Shown here in pieces: positions 25,302-33,931 of a stretch of 64,000 nt of DNA. The stretch lies in the NCBI RefSeq assembly GCF_001905885.1, contig NZ_LIYH01000001.1, forward strand, positions 62,001 to 126,000, read 5' to 3'. This stretch comes from Streptomyces sp. CB03234 (GTDB lineage: Bacteria; Actinomycetota; Actinomycetes; Streptomycetales; Streptomycetaceae). The notes below the pieces were generated by a model. The model saw only the letters and a program-made list of their open reading frames with translations, was not told where the DNA came from and made no database searches. Both the position numbers and the translations under genes were made by a program. The first letter of the stretch is position 1. Each line of letters opens with the position of its first letter.

Positions 25302-25583
25302 ATGAACCGCAGTGAGCTGGTGGCCGCCCTGGCCGACCGCGCCGAGGTGACCCGCAAGGACGCCGACGCCGTGCTGGCCGCGCTCGCCGAGACCGTCGGT
25401 GAGGTCGTCGCCAAGGGCGACGAGAAGGTCACCATCCCCGGCTTCCTGACCTTCGAGCGCACCCACCGTGCCGCTCGCACCGCTCGTAACCCGCAGACCG
25501 GCGACCCGATCAACATCCCGGCCGGCTACAGCGTGAAGGTCTCCGCGGGCTCCAAGCTCAAGGAAGCCGCCAAGGGCAAGTAA
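25302..25583 (+). CDS. hup: HU-family nucleoid protein
   Basis: The protein is 93 aa from ATG 25302, with CGGGAG 8 nt upstream. Upstream in-frame codons are not coding-like. It is complete HU: MNRSELVAALADRAEVTRKDADAVLAAL, then VTIPGFLTFERTHRAARTARNPQTGDPINIPAGYSVKVSAGSKLKEA. The GF, the RNPQTG loop and the proline that intercalates in DNA are present. It lacks the long Lys/Ala-rich tail of HupS, so it is the HupA type. It bends and compacts DNA throughout growth. A strong terminator follows. Confidence 0.97.
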   Translation: MNRSELVAALADRAEVTRKDADAVLAALAETVGEVVAKGDEKVTIPGFLTFERTHRAARTARNPQTGDPINIPAGYSVKVSAGSKLKEAAKGK

Positions 25584-25602
25584 GCCCCCATGGCGCGTTG
25601 AG

Positions 25603-25638
25603 AAGGGCGGCCACCCCTGTGAGGGGGTGGCCGCCCTT
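25603..25638 (+). terminator. hup terminator
   Basis: A 15-bp perfect stem, AAGGGCGGCCACCCC (25603-25617) with 25624-25638, has a 6-nt loop TGTGAG. It starts 19 nt after the hup stop. Confidence 0.88.
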
Positions 25639-25904
25639 CCGCGTGCCCGGCCCGGTACGCGTGCGTGGTGGCCCGGGGCTCGTGCGTCCCGTACGGGCGG
25701 GTCCGTACGCCGTTTGGTGCGGAGCTCGTGGGCCCGGTGTAAACGGCGCGTACGTCCCGCGGGGGCGGCGGCTCGTACGCCGCTGGTGCGGCTTTCATGC
25801 GGCCGGGTCCCGGCGCCCGCACGTGACGCCGGCCGCGTACGACGGGCTCCGCGCGTTGACGGCCGCGAGGGGCGCCGTACGGCGGCGTATGCGACCGCCT
25901 GGAG

Positions 25905-26013
25905 CCCGTACCGGCCCCGTACGCGCCGGTACCCGGCCCCGTACGCGCCCGTACCGGCCCGTACGCGCCCGTAGAGGCCCCGTACACGCCCCCTACGGGC
26001 CCGTACGGGCCGG
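25905..26013. repeat. GTACG-rich degenerate repeat between hup and murA
   Basis: The 25639-26070 gap is extremely GC-rich. Between 25905 and 26013 about ten copies of CCCGTACG/CCGTACCGG variants recur every 9-12 bp, with both orientations because GTAC is a palindrome. ORFs read through here on both strands but look like by-products of the repeat. The two flanking genes converge, and no terminator for murA other than an inverted repeat at 26017-26054 (ACGGCCCCTCGCC / GGCGAGGGGCCGT) is seen. Confidence 0.55.
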
Positions 26014-26070
26014 GAACGGCCGACGGCCCCTCGCCGGGGGCGAGGGGCCGTCGGAAGGGCTTACGGGGCG

Positions 26071-27411
26071 TCAGACGATCGCGCTGCCGGGCAGTTCGAC
26101 CTTCGCGCCGAGCTCCACGAGCTTCTCCATGAAGTTCTCGTAGCCGCGGTTGATCAGGTCGATCCCGTGCACCCGCGACGTGCCCTGCGCCGCCAGCGCC
26201 GCGATCAGGTACGAGAAGCCGCCGCGCAGGTCCGGGATGACCAGGTCCGCGCCCTGGAGCTTCGTCGGGCCCGACACGACCGCCGAGTGCAGGAAGTTGC
26301 GCTGCCCGAAGCGGCAGTCCGAGCCGCCCAGGCACTCCCGGTACAGCTGGATGTGCGCACCCATCTGGTTGAGCGCGGAGGTGAACCCGAGCCGCGACTC
26401 GTACACCGTCTCGTGGACGATGGACAGGCCCGCCGCCTGCGTCAGGGCCACCACCAGCGGCTGCTGCCAGTCGGTCTGGAAGCCGGGGTGTACGTCGGTC
26501 TCCAGGGCGATCGCCTTCAACGGGCCGCCCGGGTGCCAGAAGCGGATGCCCTCGTCGTCGATCTCGAAGGCGCCGCCCACCTTCCGGAACGTGTTGAGGA
26601 ACGTCATCATCGAGCGCTGCTGCGCGCCGCGCACATAGATGTTGCCCTCGGTCGCCAGCGCCGCGCTCGCCCAGGAGGCCGCCTCCAGGCGGTCCGGGAG
26701 CGCGCGGTGGGTGTAGCCGCCGAGCTTGTCGACACCGGTGATCCGGATGGTCCGGTCGGTGTCCATGGAGATGATCGCGCCCATCTTCTGCAGGACGCAG
26801 ATGAGGTCCTCGATCTCCGGTTCCACCGCCGCGTTGGACAGCTCCGTGACGCCCTCGGCCAGCACGGCCGTCAGCAGCACCTGCTCGGTCGAGCCGACCG
26901 AGGGGTACGGCAGCCGGATCTTCGTGCCGCGCAGCCGCTGCGGGGCCTCCAGGTACTGGCCGTCCGCCCGCTTCTCGATCGTCGCGCCGAACTGGCGCAG
27001 CACGTCGAAGTGGAAGTCGATCGGCCGGCCGCCGATGTCGCAGCCCCCCAGGCCGGGGATGAAGGCATGGCCGAGGCGGTGCAGCAGCGGGCCGCAGAAC
27101 AGGATCGGGATGCGCGACGAGCCCGCGTGGGCATCGATGTCGGCGACGTTGGCGGACTCGACGTGCGTGGGGTCCAGGACCAGCTCGCCCGGCTCCTCGC
27201 CGGGGCGGACGGTCACACCGTGCAACTGGAGCAGTCCGCGGACGACGCGGACGTCACGGATGTCGGGCACATTGCGCAGTCGGCTCGGCTCGCTGCCGAG
27301 CAGGGCGGCGACCATCGCCTTGGGCACGAGGTTCTTCGCGCCGCGGACGCGGATCTCGCCCTCCAGCGGGGTTCCGCCGTGGACAAGCAGTACATCGTCT
27401 GTGCCGGTCAT
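26071..27411 (-). CDS. murA: UDP-N-acetylglucosamine 1-carboxyvinyltransferase
   Basis: MurA performs the first committed step of peptidoglycan synthesis: transfer of enolpyruvate from PEP to UDP-GlcNAc. It is 446 aa from ATG 27411 (MTGTDDVLLVHGG); an in-frame ATG at 27540 is rejected because the intervening codons are low quality. The Lys-Asn pair lies in VRGAKNLVPKAM. The active-site cysteine is kept in GGCDIGGRPID (the position of E. coli Cys115), which predicts fosfomycin sensitivity, unlike mycobacterial MurA with Asp. SRPLVVALTQA-type and GGFSYLIAALAAQG motifs close the fold. It is slightly longer than the usual 419-430 aa. Confidence 0.95.
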   Translation of the reverse strand: MTGTDDVLLVHGGTPLEGEIRVRGAKNLVPKAMVAALLGSEPSRLRNVPDIRDVRVVRGLLQLHGVTVRPGEEPGELVLDPTHVESANVADIDAHAGSSRIPILFCGPLLHRLGHAFIPGLGGCDIGGRPIDFHFDVLRQFGATIEKRADGQYLEAPQRLRGTKIRLPYPSVGSTEQVLLTAVLAEGVTELSNAAVEPEIEDLICVLQKMGAIISMDTDRTIRITGVDKLGGYTHRALPDRLEAASWASAALATEGNIYVRGAQQRSMMTFLNTFRKVGGAFEIDDEGIRFWHPGGPLKAIALETDVHPGFQTDWQQPLVVALTQAAGLSIVHETVYESRLGFTSALNQMGAHIQLYRECLGGSDCRFGQRNFLHSAVVSGPTKLQGADLVIPDLRGGFSYLIAALAAQGTSRVHGIDLINRGYENFMEKLVELGAKVELPGSAIV

Positions 27412-27674
27412 GAATCTCGCGTTCCGGAGAGGGGGGGCAGGGGGCCAGGGAAAAGGGTAAGGGGGCGGAGTGGGCTTCTTGGTAGCCCAAGGACGCCAGT
27501 CAGATGTAATGAATTCGGCACAACACCCTCTGTCCTTCACTCCTTGCGGACGGTTACGGTCCGCTTTCGGCCAGGAGGGACACCGGGCGCCGTGTGAGCA
27601 GCGGATCGTTCCCGGTGGTCGCGAGTCGGCCGCTCGCCCCCCGCGGAGGGCCGGGATGCGGGATCATGTCTGGC

Positions 27675-28235
27675 ATGACCGAGGTGTCCTCGCTCACAGG
27701 ACGGCTGCTTGTCGCCACCCCCGCGCTGGCGGACCCGAACTTCGACCGCGCGGTGGTGCTGCTGCTCGATCACGACGACGAGGGCTCCCTCGGCGTGGTC
27801 CTCAACCGGCCGACACCGGTCGGCGTCGGCGACATCCTCGAAGGGTGGGCCCCGCTGGCGGGCGAGCCGGGGGTGGTGTTCCAGGGCGGTCCGGTCTCGC
27901 TCGACGCGGCGCTCGGGCTGGCGGTGATCCCGGGCGACGAGGGGCCGCTGGGCTGGCGGCGGGTGTACGGCGCGATCGGGCTCGTGGACCTGGAGACCCC
28001 GCCGGAACTGCTGGCCGCGGCGCTGGGCAGCCTGCGGATCTTCGCCGGGTACGCGGGGTGGGGCCCCGGTCAGCTGGAGGACGAGCTCGCCGAGGGCGCC
28101 TGGTTCGTCGTGGAGTCCGAGCCGGGGGACGTCTCGTCGCCACGGCCGGAGACGCTGTGGCGGGAGGTCCTGCGCCGCCAGCGCAGCGAGCTGGCGATGA
28201 TCGCCACGTACCCGGACGATCCCTCGCTCAACTGA
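27675..28235 (+). CDS. YqgE/AlgH family protein (UPF0301)
   Basis: The protein is 186 aa from ATG 27675 (MTEVSSLTGRLLVATPALADPNFDRAVVLLLDHD). ATG 27666 is an equally possible start. It is a clear UPF0301/DUF179 member, with SLGVVLNRPTPVGV, FQGGPVSLDAALGL and FAGYAGWGPGQLEDEL. AlgH/YqgE proteins are widespread and small, with no settled biochemical role; some have been linked to regulation. It is divergent from murA across a 263-nt gap (27412-27674) that contains an AT-richer segment near 27505 probably holding both promoters. Confidence 0.9.
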   Translation: MTEVSSLTGRLLVATPALADPNFDRAVVLLLDHDDEGSLGVVLNRPTPVGVGDILEGWAPLAGEPGVVFQGGPVSLDAALGLAVIPGDEGPLGWRRVYGAIGLVDLETPPELLAAALGSLRIFAGYAGWGPGQLEDELAEGAWFVVESEPGDVSSPRPETLWREVLRRQRSELAMIATYPDDPSLN

Positions 28236-28425
28236 GCTCGTCGGGCCACTCGGGGTAATTGCGACAACTTTCGGCCATATGCCCGGGCTGTGCCCTGGCC
28301 GTGCCCTGGCTGCCCGCCCCGGGGTCCGGGGGTGACGGGCTTCACACCCCGTACGCCGGTGTGCGCCGCCGGGCGCGCGGGGCCTCGCTCCCGGGACGGC
28401 GCCGACGTGAGTACCCTTGGAGCTC

Positions 28426-28713
28426 ATGAGCACTCTTGAGCCCGAGCGCGGGGCAGGTACGGGGACCCTCGTAGAGCCGACGCCGCAGGTGTCGCACGGC
28501 GACGGCGACCACGAGCGCTACGCCCACTATGTCCAGAAGGACAAGATCATGGCGAGCGCCCTCGACGGCACTCCCGTGGTGGCGCTGTGCGGGAAGGTCT
28601 GGGTACCGGGTCGCGACCCGAAGAAGTACCCGGTCTGCCCGATGTGCAAGGAGATCTACGAGTCCATGGGCGCCGGTGGCGACAAGGACAAGGGCGGCAA
28701 GGACAAGAAGTAA
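28426..28713 (+). CDS. DUF3039 family protein, Cys-rich
   Basis: The protein is 95 aa from ATG 28426 with TTGGAG 6 nt upstream. The conserved core is HERYAHYVQKDKIMASALDGTPVVALCGKVWVPGRDPKKYPVCPMCKEIYE, which matches the actinobacterial DUF3039 family. One Cys in VALCGK and the CPMC pair suggest a metal site. The tail is Lys/Asp/Gly-rich and disordered. Function is unknown. The 190-nt gap after yqgE shows no clear element. Confidence 0.85.
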   Translation: MSTLEPERGAGTGTLVEPTPQVSHGDGDHERYAHYVQKDKIMASALDGTPVVALCGKVWVPGRDPKKYPVCPMCKEIYESMGAGGDKDKGGKDKK

Positions 28714-28743
28714 CGCCCCCGGCCGGGCGGGCGTACGGGCGCA

Positions 28744-28783
28744 GGCCCCCGGAGCGCGTACGTGTGTACGCGCTCCGGGGGCC
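28744..28783 (+). terminator. Terminator after the DUF3039 gene
   Basis: An 18-bp perfect stem GGCCCCCGGAGCGCGTAC (28744-28761) pairs with 28766-28783 across a GTGT loop. TTCGTCGTCG follows. Confidence 0.88.
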
Positions 28784-28804
28784 TTCGTCGTCGTGTGATC
28801 GCGA

Positions 28805-28848
28805 AGTGGTCGAGACCTCTTGTGGGGGTCACGGGGCGGCTCTACCCT
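28805..28848 (+). promoter_or_regulatory. dre (DasR) operator overlapping the promoter of the sugar ABC operon
   Basis: AGTGGTCGAGACCTCT (28805-28820) matches 14 of 16 positions of the DasR-responsive element AGTGGTCTAGACCACT. A promoter is visible alongside: TTGTGG (28820-28825), 17-bp spacer, TACCCT (28843-28848). The operator touches the -35 box, a typical repression position. DasR is the GntR-family GlcNAc-metabolism regulator released by GlcN-6-P. Confidence 0.78.
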
Positions 28849-28914
28849 CCTGCATGTTGTGCGGCACGAAACGACCGTTGCGCATGCTGCAACGCCTTCG
28901 GAGGGGATCCGCCC

Positions 28915-30210
28915 ATGAAGCTTCCTGCCCGGCTCGTCGCCCCGTTCATCGTCCTCGCGATGGCCGCATGCGCCCCGCAGACCTCCGCCGGCACCGGCGC
29001 GAAGGAGGACGCGAAGACCGGCACCCTTCGCGTCTGGCTCTTCCAGGAGGTCAACAACAAGCCCAAGGAGCAGGTCGTCGACGCGGCCGTCGCCGCCTTC
29101 GAGAAGCGGCACGAGGGCGCCGACGTCAAGGTCGAGTACATCCCCGTCGACACCCGGGCACAGCGCGTCAAGGCCGCCTTCAACGACCCGGCGAGCGCGC
29201 CGGACGTGATCGAGTACGGCAACACCGACACCGCCGGGTACGTGAAGGACGGCGGACTCGCCGACGTCACCGCCGAGTTCGGCGCCTGGGCGGAGGCCAA
29301 GGACACCGACCCGACCGCGCGGGCGTCGGTCACGGTGGGCGGCAAGGTGTACGGCGCGCCGCTCTTCGTCGGCGTACGGGCCCTGTACTACCGCACCGAC
29401 GTGTTCAGGGAACTGGGCCTCGCCCCGCCCAGGACGCAGGCCGAACTGATCGCGACCGCGAAGAAGATCCGCACGGCGAAGCCGGAGCTGTACGGCATCG
29501 CCGTCGGCGGCGCGTACACGTACGGCGCGCTGCCCTTCATCTGGGCGAACGGCGGCGAACTGGCCACCGAGAAGGACGGCTCGTACACCTCCGCCATCAA
29601 CGGCGAGGCCGCCCGCACGGGCATCACCGCGTACACCTCGCTCTTCGGCGACGACAACTGCCCGGCCGCCAAGTGCGCCTCCATGGGCGGCAACGCGACC
29701 GTCACGGCCTTCGCCTCGGGCAAGGCCGGGATGGCGATCGGCGGCGACTTCAGCCGCGCGGCGGTGGAGGCGGGCGAGGTGAAGGGCAGGTACGCGGTCG
29801 TCCCGCTGCCGGGCGTGACCGCCGGATCCATCGCGCCGGCGTTCGCGGGCGGCAACAACATCGGCGTACTGAAGAGCAGTTCACGCCGCACGCTCGCCGT
29901 GGACCTGATGAAGTCGCTGGCGGGGAAGGACACCCAGCGGAGGCTGTTCGACGCGATGGGCTTCCTGCCGACGTACGCGGACGTGCGGGCGGAGGCGGCG
30001 AGGAAGCAGCCGTTCGTGAAGCCGTTCATCGACACGCTGTCGGCCGGCACGAAGTTCGTCCCCGCCTCCCCGGGCTGGGGCCGGATCGACGCCTCGCTGG
30101 TCCTGCCGACGATGTTCCAGGAGATCGTGAGCGGCCGTAAGGACGTGGCGACGGCATCCGACGACGCGGCGAAGAAGATGAACGCGGCGTTCGCCTCGGC
30201 GGCGGGCTGA
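28915..30210 (+). CDS. ABC sugar-binding lipoprotein
   Basis: The protein is 431 aa from ATG 28915, 10 nt after GGAGG. The signal peptide ends in MAAC (MKLPARLVAPFIVLAMAAC), a lipobox with Met at -3, so the mature protein is probably a lipid-anchored extracellular receptor. The rest is a type-1 extracellular solute-binding fold (LRVWLFQEVNNKPKEQVVDAAVAAFEKRHEGADVKVEYIPV; SAPDVIEYGNTDTAGYV; YGAPLFVGVRALYYRTDVF). Two MalFG-type permease genes follow, but there is no ATPase gene in the cluster. A shared ATPase such as MsiK is therefore expected. The dre operator and the GH20 gene point to GlcNAc oligosaccharides as substrate. Confidence 0.88.
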   Translation: MKLPARLVAPFIVLAMAACAPQTSAGTGAKEDAKTGTLRVWLFQEVNNKPKEQVVDAAVAAFEKRHEGADVKVEYIPVDTRAQRVKAAFNDPASAPDVIEYGNTDTAGYVKDGGLADVTAEFGAWAEAKDTDPTARASVTVGGKVYGAPLFVGVRALYYRTDVFRELGLAPPRTQAELIATAKKIRTAKPELYGIAVGGAYTYGALPFIWANGGELATEKDGSYTSAINGEAARTGITAYTSLFGDDNCPAAKCASMGGNATVTAFASGKAGMAIGGDFSRAAVEAGEVKGRYAVVPLPGVTAGSIAPAFAGGNNIGVLKSSSRRTLAVDLMKSLAGKDTQRRLFDAMGFLPTYADVRAEAARKQPFVKPFIDTLSAGTKFVPASPGWGRIDASLVLPTMFQEIVSGRKDVATASDDAAKKMNAAFASAAG

Positions 30211-30214
30211 CCCG

Positions 30215-31150
30215 ATGACGCCCGACGCGATCCCGTCCATCCGGTCCGTCCCGGCGAAGGGCCGGACGGCGCCGGGGCGGCACGGACGGGTCCCGTGGCT
30301 GTACCTCGCGCCCGCGCTGGTCGTGCTGGGTGCCCTGCTCGTGTACCCCATCTACCAGCTCGGGCTCATCTCGGTCCTGGAGTACACCCAGGCCCAGGTC
30401 AGCGGCGGCGAACCGACCTCCTTCCAGGGCCTGGGCAATTACGCGGCGCTCTTCCGCGACCCGCAGTTCTGGCAGGTCCTCCTCTCCACCGTGCTGTTCG
30501 CCGCCGCGTGCGTCGTCGCCACCCTGGCCGTCGGGTGCGTGCTCGCCGTACTCCTCACCCGCGTCCGCGCCGTGCCCCGCCTCGCGCTCATGCTCGCCGC
30601 GCTGGGCGCGTGGGCGACACCCGCCATCACCGGTTCCACCGTCTGGGTGTTCCTCTTCGACCCGGACTTCGGCCCCGTCAACAGACTGCTCGGCCTGGGC
30701 GACTTCTCCTGGACGTACGGGCGCTACAGCGCCTTCGCGCTCGTCCTGTTCGAGGTCGTCTGGTGCTCGTTCCCGTTCGTGATGGTCACCGTCTACGCGG
30801 GCATCAGGGCCATCCCCTCCGAGGTCCTGGAGGCCGCCGCCCTCGACGGCGCCTCCCCCTGGCGGACCTGGCGCTCCGTCACCGCCCCGATGCTCCGGCC
30901 CATCCTGGTCGTCGTCACCATCCAGTCGATCATCTGGGACTTCAAGGTCTTCACCCAGATCTACGTGATGACGAACGGCGGCGGCATCGCCGGCCAGAAC
31001 CTCGTCCTGAACGTCTACGCGTACCAGAAGGCCTTCGCGTCCTCCGAGTACAGCCTCGGCTCCGCCATCGGCGTCGTCATGCTGCTGATCCTGCTCGCGG
31101 TCACGCTGGTGTACCTCCGCCTGCTGCGCCGTCAGGGAGAAGAGCTGTGA
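30215..31150 (+). CDS. ABC sugar permease (MalF type)
   Basis: The protein is 311 aa from ATG 30215, 4 nt after the binding-protein gene. It has six TM helices, the MalF-type N-terminal segment (VPWLYLAPALVVLGALLVYPIYQLG) and the EAA loop EAAALDGASPWRTWRSVTAPML that docks the ATPase. It forms the channel together with the next gene, whose start overlaps its stop by 4 nt. Confidence 0.93.
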   Translation: MTPDAIPSIRSVPAKGRTAPGRHGRVPWLYLAPALVVLGALLVYPIYQLGLISVLEYTQAQVSGGEPTSFQGLGNYAALFRDPQFWQVLLSTVLFAAACVVATLAVGCVLAVLLTRVRAVPRLALMLAALGAWATPAITGSTVWVFLFDPDFGPVNRLLGLGDFSWTYGRYSAFALVLFEVVWCSFPFVMVTVYAGIRAIPSEVLEAAALDGASPWRTWRSVTAPMLRPILVVVTIQSIIWDFKVFTQIYVMTNGGGIAGQNLVLNVYAYQKAFASSEYSLGSAIGVVMLLILLAVTLVYLRLLRRQGEEL

Positions 31151-31989
31151 GCCCGGTACGCCGCGTCCAGCGCCCCTGGCGTCTCGCCGCCGAGGCCACC
31201 GCACTCCTCGTCGCGGCCGTCGTCGCCTTCCCCCTGTACTGGATGGCCCTCTCCGCACTGAAACCGGCGGGCGAGATCCAGTCCACGAACCCCCGCCCCT
31301 GGACCCTGTCCCCGTCCCTCGACTCCTTCCGCCGCGTCTTCGAACAGCAGGACTTCGGCCGCTACTTCCTCAACAGCCTGCTCGTCGCCTCCGCCGTCGT
31401 CGTCGCCTCCGCGCTCATCGCGTTCCTCGCGGCGACGGCCGTCACCCGGTTCCGCTTCCGGTTCCGTACGACGCTGCTCGTGATGTTCCTGGTCGCGCAG
31501 ATGGTGCCGATCGAGGCGCTCACCATCCCGCTGTTCTTCCTCATGCGGGACCTCGGCCAGCTCAACACCCTCGGCTCGCTGATCCTGCCGCACATCGCCT
31601 TCTCCCTCCCCTTCGCGATCTGGATGCTGCGCGGCTTCGTCAAGGCGGTCCCGGAGGCCCTGGAGGAAGCCGCGTCCATCGACGGCGCGAGCCGCGCCCG
31701 CTTCCTGTGGCAGATCCTCTTCCCGCTGGTCTTCCCCGGGCTCGTCGCCACGAGCGTCTTCTCCTTCATCTCGACGTGGAACGACTTCCTGTTCGCCAAG
31801 TCGTTCCTCATCAGCGACACCTCCCAGTCGACCCTCCCCATGGCCCTGCTCGTCTTCTTCAAGCCGGACGAGAACGACTGGGGCGGCATCATGGCCGCGT
31901 CGACCGTCATGACCATCCCGGTCCTGGTCTTCTTCGTACTCGTACAGCGCCGCCTGGTGTCCGGGCTCGGTGGCGCGGTGAAGGACTGA
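31147..31989 (+). CDS. ABC sugar permease (MalG type)
   Basis: The protein is 280 aa from GTG 31147, overlapping the MalF-type gene by 4 nt. It has six TM helices and the EAA motif EEAASIDGASRARFLWQILFPLVFPG. It ends RRLVSGLGGAVKD, the common MalG C-terminus (GAVKG-like). It is the second half of the translocation pore for the presumed GlcNAc oligosaccharide importer. Confidence 0.94.
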   Translation: MSPVRRVQRPWRLAAEATALLVAAVVAFPLYWMALSALKPAGEIQSTNPRPWTLSPSLDSFRRVFEQQDFGRYFLNSLLVASAVVVASALIAFLAATAVTRFRFRFRTTLLVMFLVAQMVPIEALTIPLFFLMRDLGQLNTLGSLILPHIAFSLPFAIWMLRGFVKAVPEALEEAASIDGASRARFLWQILFPLVFPGLVATSVFSFISTWNDFLFAKSFLISDTSQSTLPMALLVFFKPDENDWGGIMAASTVMTIPVLVFFVLVQRRLVSGLGGAVKD

Positions 31990-31993
31990 CCTC

Positions 31994-33625
31994 ATGGACG
32001 ACATGGACCTGGTCCCCGCCCCGTCCGCCTTCTGGTGGGTGCCGCCACCGGGATACGACTGCCTCGACGCGGAGACCCAACTGGAGGCCCAGCCGGGCAC
32101 GGAGGGCGTCGCGAGGTGGCTGCGCGCCACGATCGGAGCCGCCACGGGGCTGCCCTTCCCGGACGGGAATGACGACGACAACCGCATCGTGCTGAGCATC
32201 GACCCGACGCTTCCGCCCGAGGGGTACCGCATCGTCGCCGACGGGTACGCCCGCCGCCTCCAGGGCGGCAGCGCCGCAGGCGTCTTCTGGGGCGCCCAGA
32301 CCTTCCGTCAGCTCCTGGGGCCGGAAGCCTTCCGGCGCGCACCGGTCACGGCCCGCCGGGAGTGGCACCTGCCCCTGGTCGTCGTCGAGGACGCGCCCCG
32401 CTTCCCCTGGCGCGGCCTGATGCTCGACGTCGCACGTCACTTCCTCCGCAAGGACGACGTCCTCCGCTACGTCGACCTCCTCGCCGCCCACAAGCTCAAC
32501 GTCCTCCACCTGCACCTCACCGACGATCAGGGCTGGCGCATCGAGATCAAGCGGTATCCCCGGCTCACCGAGGCCGGCGCCTGGCGGACGCGTACGAAGT
32601 GGGGGCACCGGGCCTCGGACCTCTGGAACGACACCCCGCACGGCGGTTACTACACCCAGGACGACATCCGCGAGATCGTCGCGTACGCCGCCGAGCGGCA
32701 TATCCGCGTCGTGCCGGAGATCGACATACCCGGCCACTCGCAGGCCGCCATCGCCGCGTATCCGGAACTCGGCAACACCGACGTCATCGACACGACCACC
32801 CTCCCCGTCTGGGACACCTGGGGCATCAACCCGAACGTACTCGCCCCCACTGACAACACCCTCCGCTTCTACGAAGGCGTACTCGAGGAAGTCCTCGGCC
32901 TCTTCCCGTCGCCGTTCATCCACCTCGGCGGCGACGAGTGCCCCAAGGACCAGTGGAAGGCCTCCCCGGCCGCCCAGGCCCGCATCAAGGAGCTGGGGCT
33001 GGCCGATGAGGACGAGCTCCAGGCGTGGTTCATCCGGCACTTCGACCGCTGGCTGGCCGAGCGGGGCCGCCGCCTGATCGGGTGGGACGAGATCCTGGAG
33101 GGCGGCCTTCCGCCCGGCGCCGCCGTGTCCTCCTGGCGGGGGTACGCCGGCGGGATCGCCGCCGCCGAGGCGGGCCACGACGTCGTCATGTGCCCCGAGC
33201 AGCACGTGTACCTGGACCACCGGCAGGACGGCGGCGCCGACGAACCGGTGCCGATCGGCTACGTACGCACCCTGGAGGACGTCTACCGCTTCGAGCCCGT
33301 ACCGCCGGGGCTGTCCCCGGACGCCGCCGCACACGTCATCGGTACCCAGGCCAATGTCTGGACCGAGGTCATGGAGACCCGTTCCCGCGTCGACTACCAG
33401 GTCTTCCCGCGCCTCGCCGCCTTCGCCGAGGTGGCCTGGTCCACCCGGCTCCCGGCCGCCCCCGCCGAGCGCGACTTCGCGGACTTCGAGCGCCGCATGA
33501 GCGCCCACTACCGGCGCCTTGACGCGCTCGGCGTCGACTACCGCCCGCCCGGTGGACCGTTGCCGTGGCAGAGGCGCCCAGGGGTGCTCGGACGCCCGAT
33601 CGAGGGGGCGCCGCCAAACGTGTGA
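31994..33625 (+). CDS. GH20 beta-N-acetylhexosaminidase, intracellular
   Basis: The protein is 543 aa from ATG 31994 (ATG 32003 also possible), 4 nt after the permease. An N-terminal GH20b domain (IVLSIDPTLPPEGYRIVADG) precedes the catalytic barrel (PRFPWRGLMLDVARHFLRKDDVLRYVDLLAAHKLNVLHLHLTDDQGWRIEI). The catalytic Asp-Glu pair of substrate-assisted catalysis is D314-E315 in HLGGDECPKD. There is no signal peptide, so it should split imported GlcNAc dimers and oligomers in the cytoplasm. It is the last gene of the dre-controlled operon, which ties uptake to breakdown. Confidence 0.94.
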   Translation: MDDMDLVPAPSAFWWVPPPGYDCLDAETQLEAQPGTEGVARWLRATIGAATGLPFPDGNDDDNRIVLSIDPTLPPEGYRIVADGYARRLQGGSAAGVFWGAQTFRQLLGPEAFRRAPVTARREWHLPLVVVEDAPRFPWRGLMLDVARHFLRKDDVLRYVDLLAAHKLNVLHLHLTDDQGWRIEIKRYPRLTEAGAWRTRTKWGHRASDLWNDTPHGGYYTQDDIREIVAYAAERHIRVVPEIDIPGHSQAAIAAYPELGNTDVIDTTTLPVWDTWGINPNVLAPTDNTLRFYEGVLEEVLGLFPSPFIHLGGDECPKDQWKASPAAQARIKELGLADEDELQAWFIRHFDRWLAERGRRLIGWDEILEGGLPPGAAVSSWRGYAGGIAAAEAGHDVVMCPEQHVYLDHRQDGGADEPVPIGYVRTLEDVYRFEPVPPGLSPDAAAHVIGTQANVWTEVMETRSRVDYQVFPRLAAFAEVAWSTRLPAAPAERDFADFERRMSAHYRRLDALGVDYRPPGGPLPWQRRPGVLGRPIEGAPPNV

Positions 33626-33931
33626 GCCCCGTGGCAAGGCCCACGCGCCCGGGCCCGGCACCTGGGACCGTGGGGCCCCGCCGACCCGCCAGGAATAAGT
33701 CGTACAAGGTCGCCGAGAAGTGGCAATCCGCGCGTGCCGCCAAGGGCGTGGCAAACCGGTCCATCTCGCAGGTCACGGGATGTCCGGGGCGGATGCGTCC
33801 TTCGCGGACCCTCGCGTCGAGCGGCCTCGAAGATGTGCCAGAGTTGCCACGTCGGGGCTGTGAGCACGTACGGTACGGCAACACAGGCGGGACAGCCGGG
33901 ACAGCCGGGACACCGGGAAGGGGCAGCTGGG
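33626..33931 (+). promoter_or_regulatory. Upstream region of the XDH-like operon
   Basis: This is a 306-nt gap. Near its end, 9-bp direct repeats GGGACAGCC (33889, 33898 and a variant at 33907) stand just before the ribosome site GGAAGGGG. The first 80 nt contain G/C-rich complementary blocks (CCCCGTGG and CCGTGGGG) that may terminate the GH20 operon. In-frame codons from 33734 and GTG 33860 extend the next ORF, but they look non-coding. Confidence 0.35.

Noticed and set aside
25526..26335. Minus-strand ORF of 269 aa (Tyr/Gly/Pro-rich) between hup and murA
   Set aside because: It crosses the hup terminator and the GTACG repeat and overlaps murA on the same strand; composition follows the repeat and there is no ribosome site.
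33734..33931. N-terminal extension of the XDH FAD subunit
   Set aside because: The codons are low quality and include CQSCHVGAV and tandem GQPGQPG from the 9-bp repeat; a good ribosome site stands just before TTG 33932.
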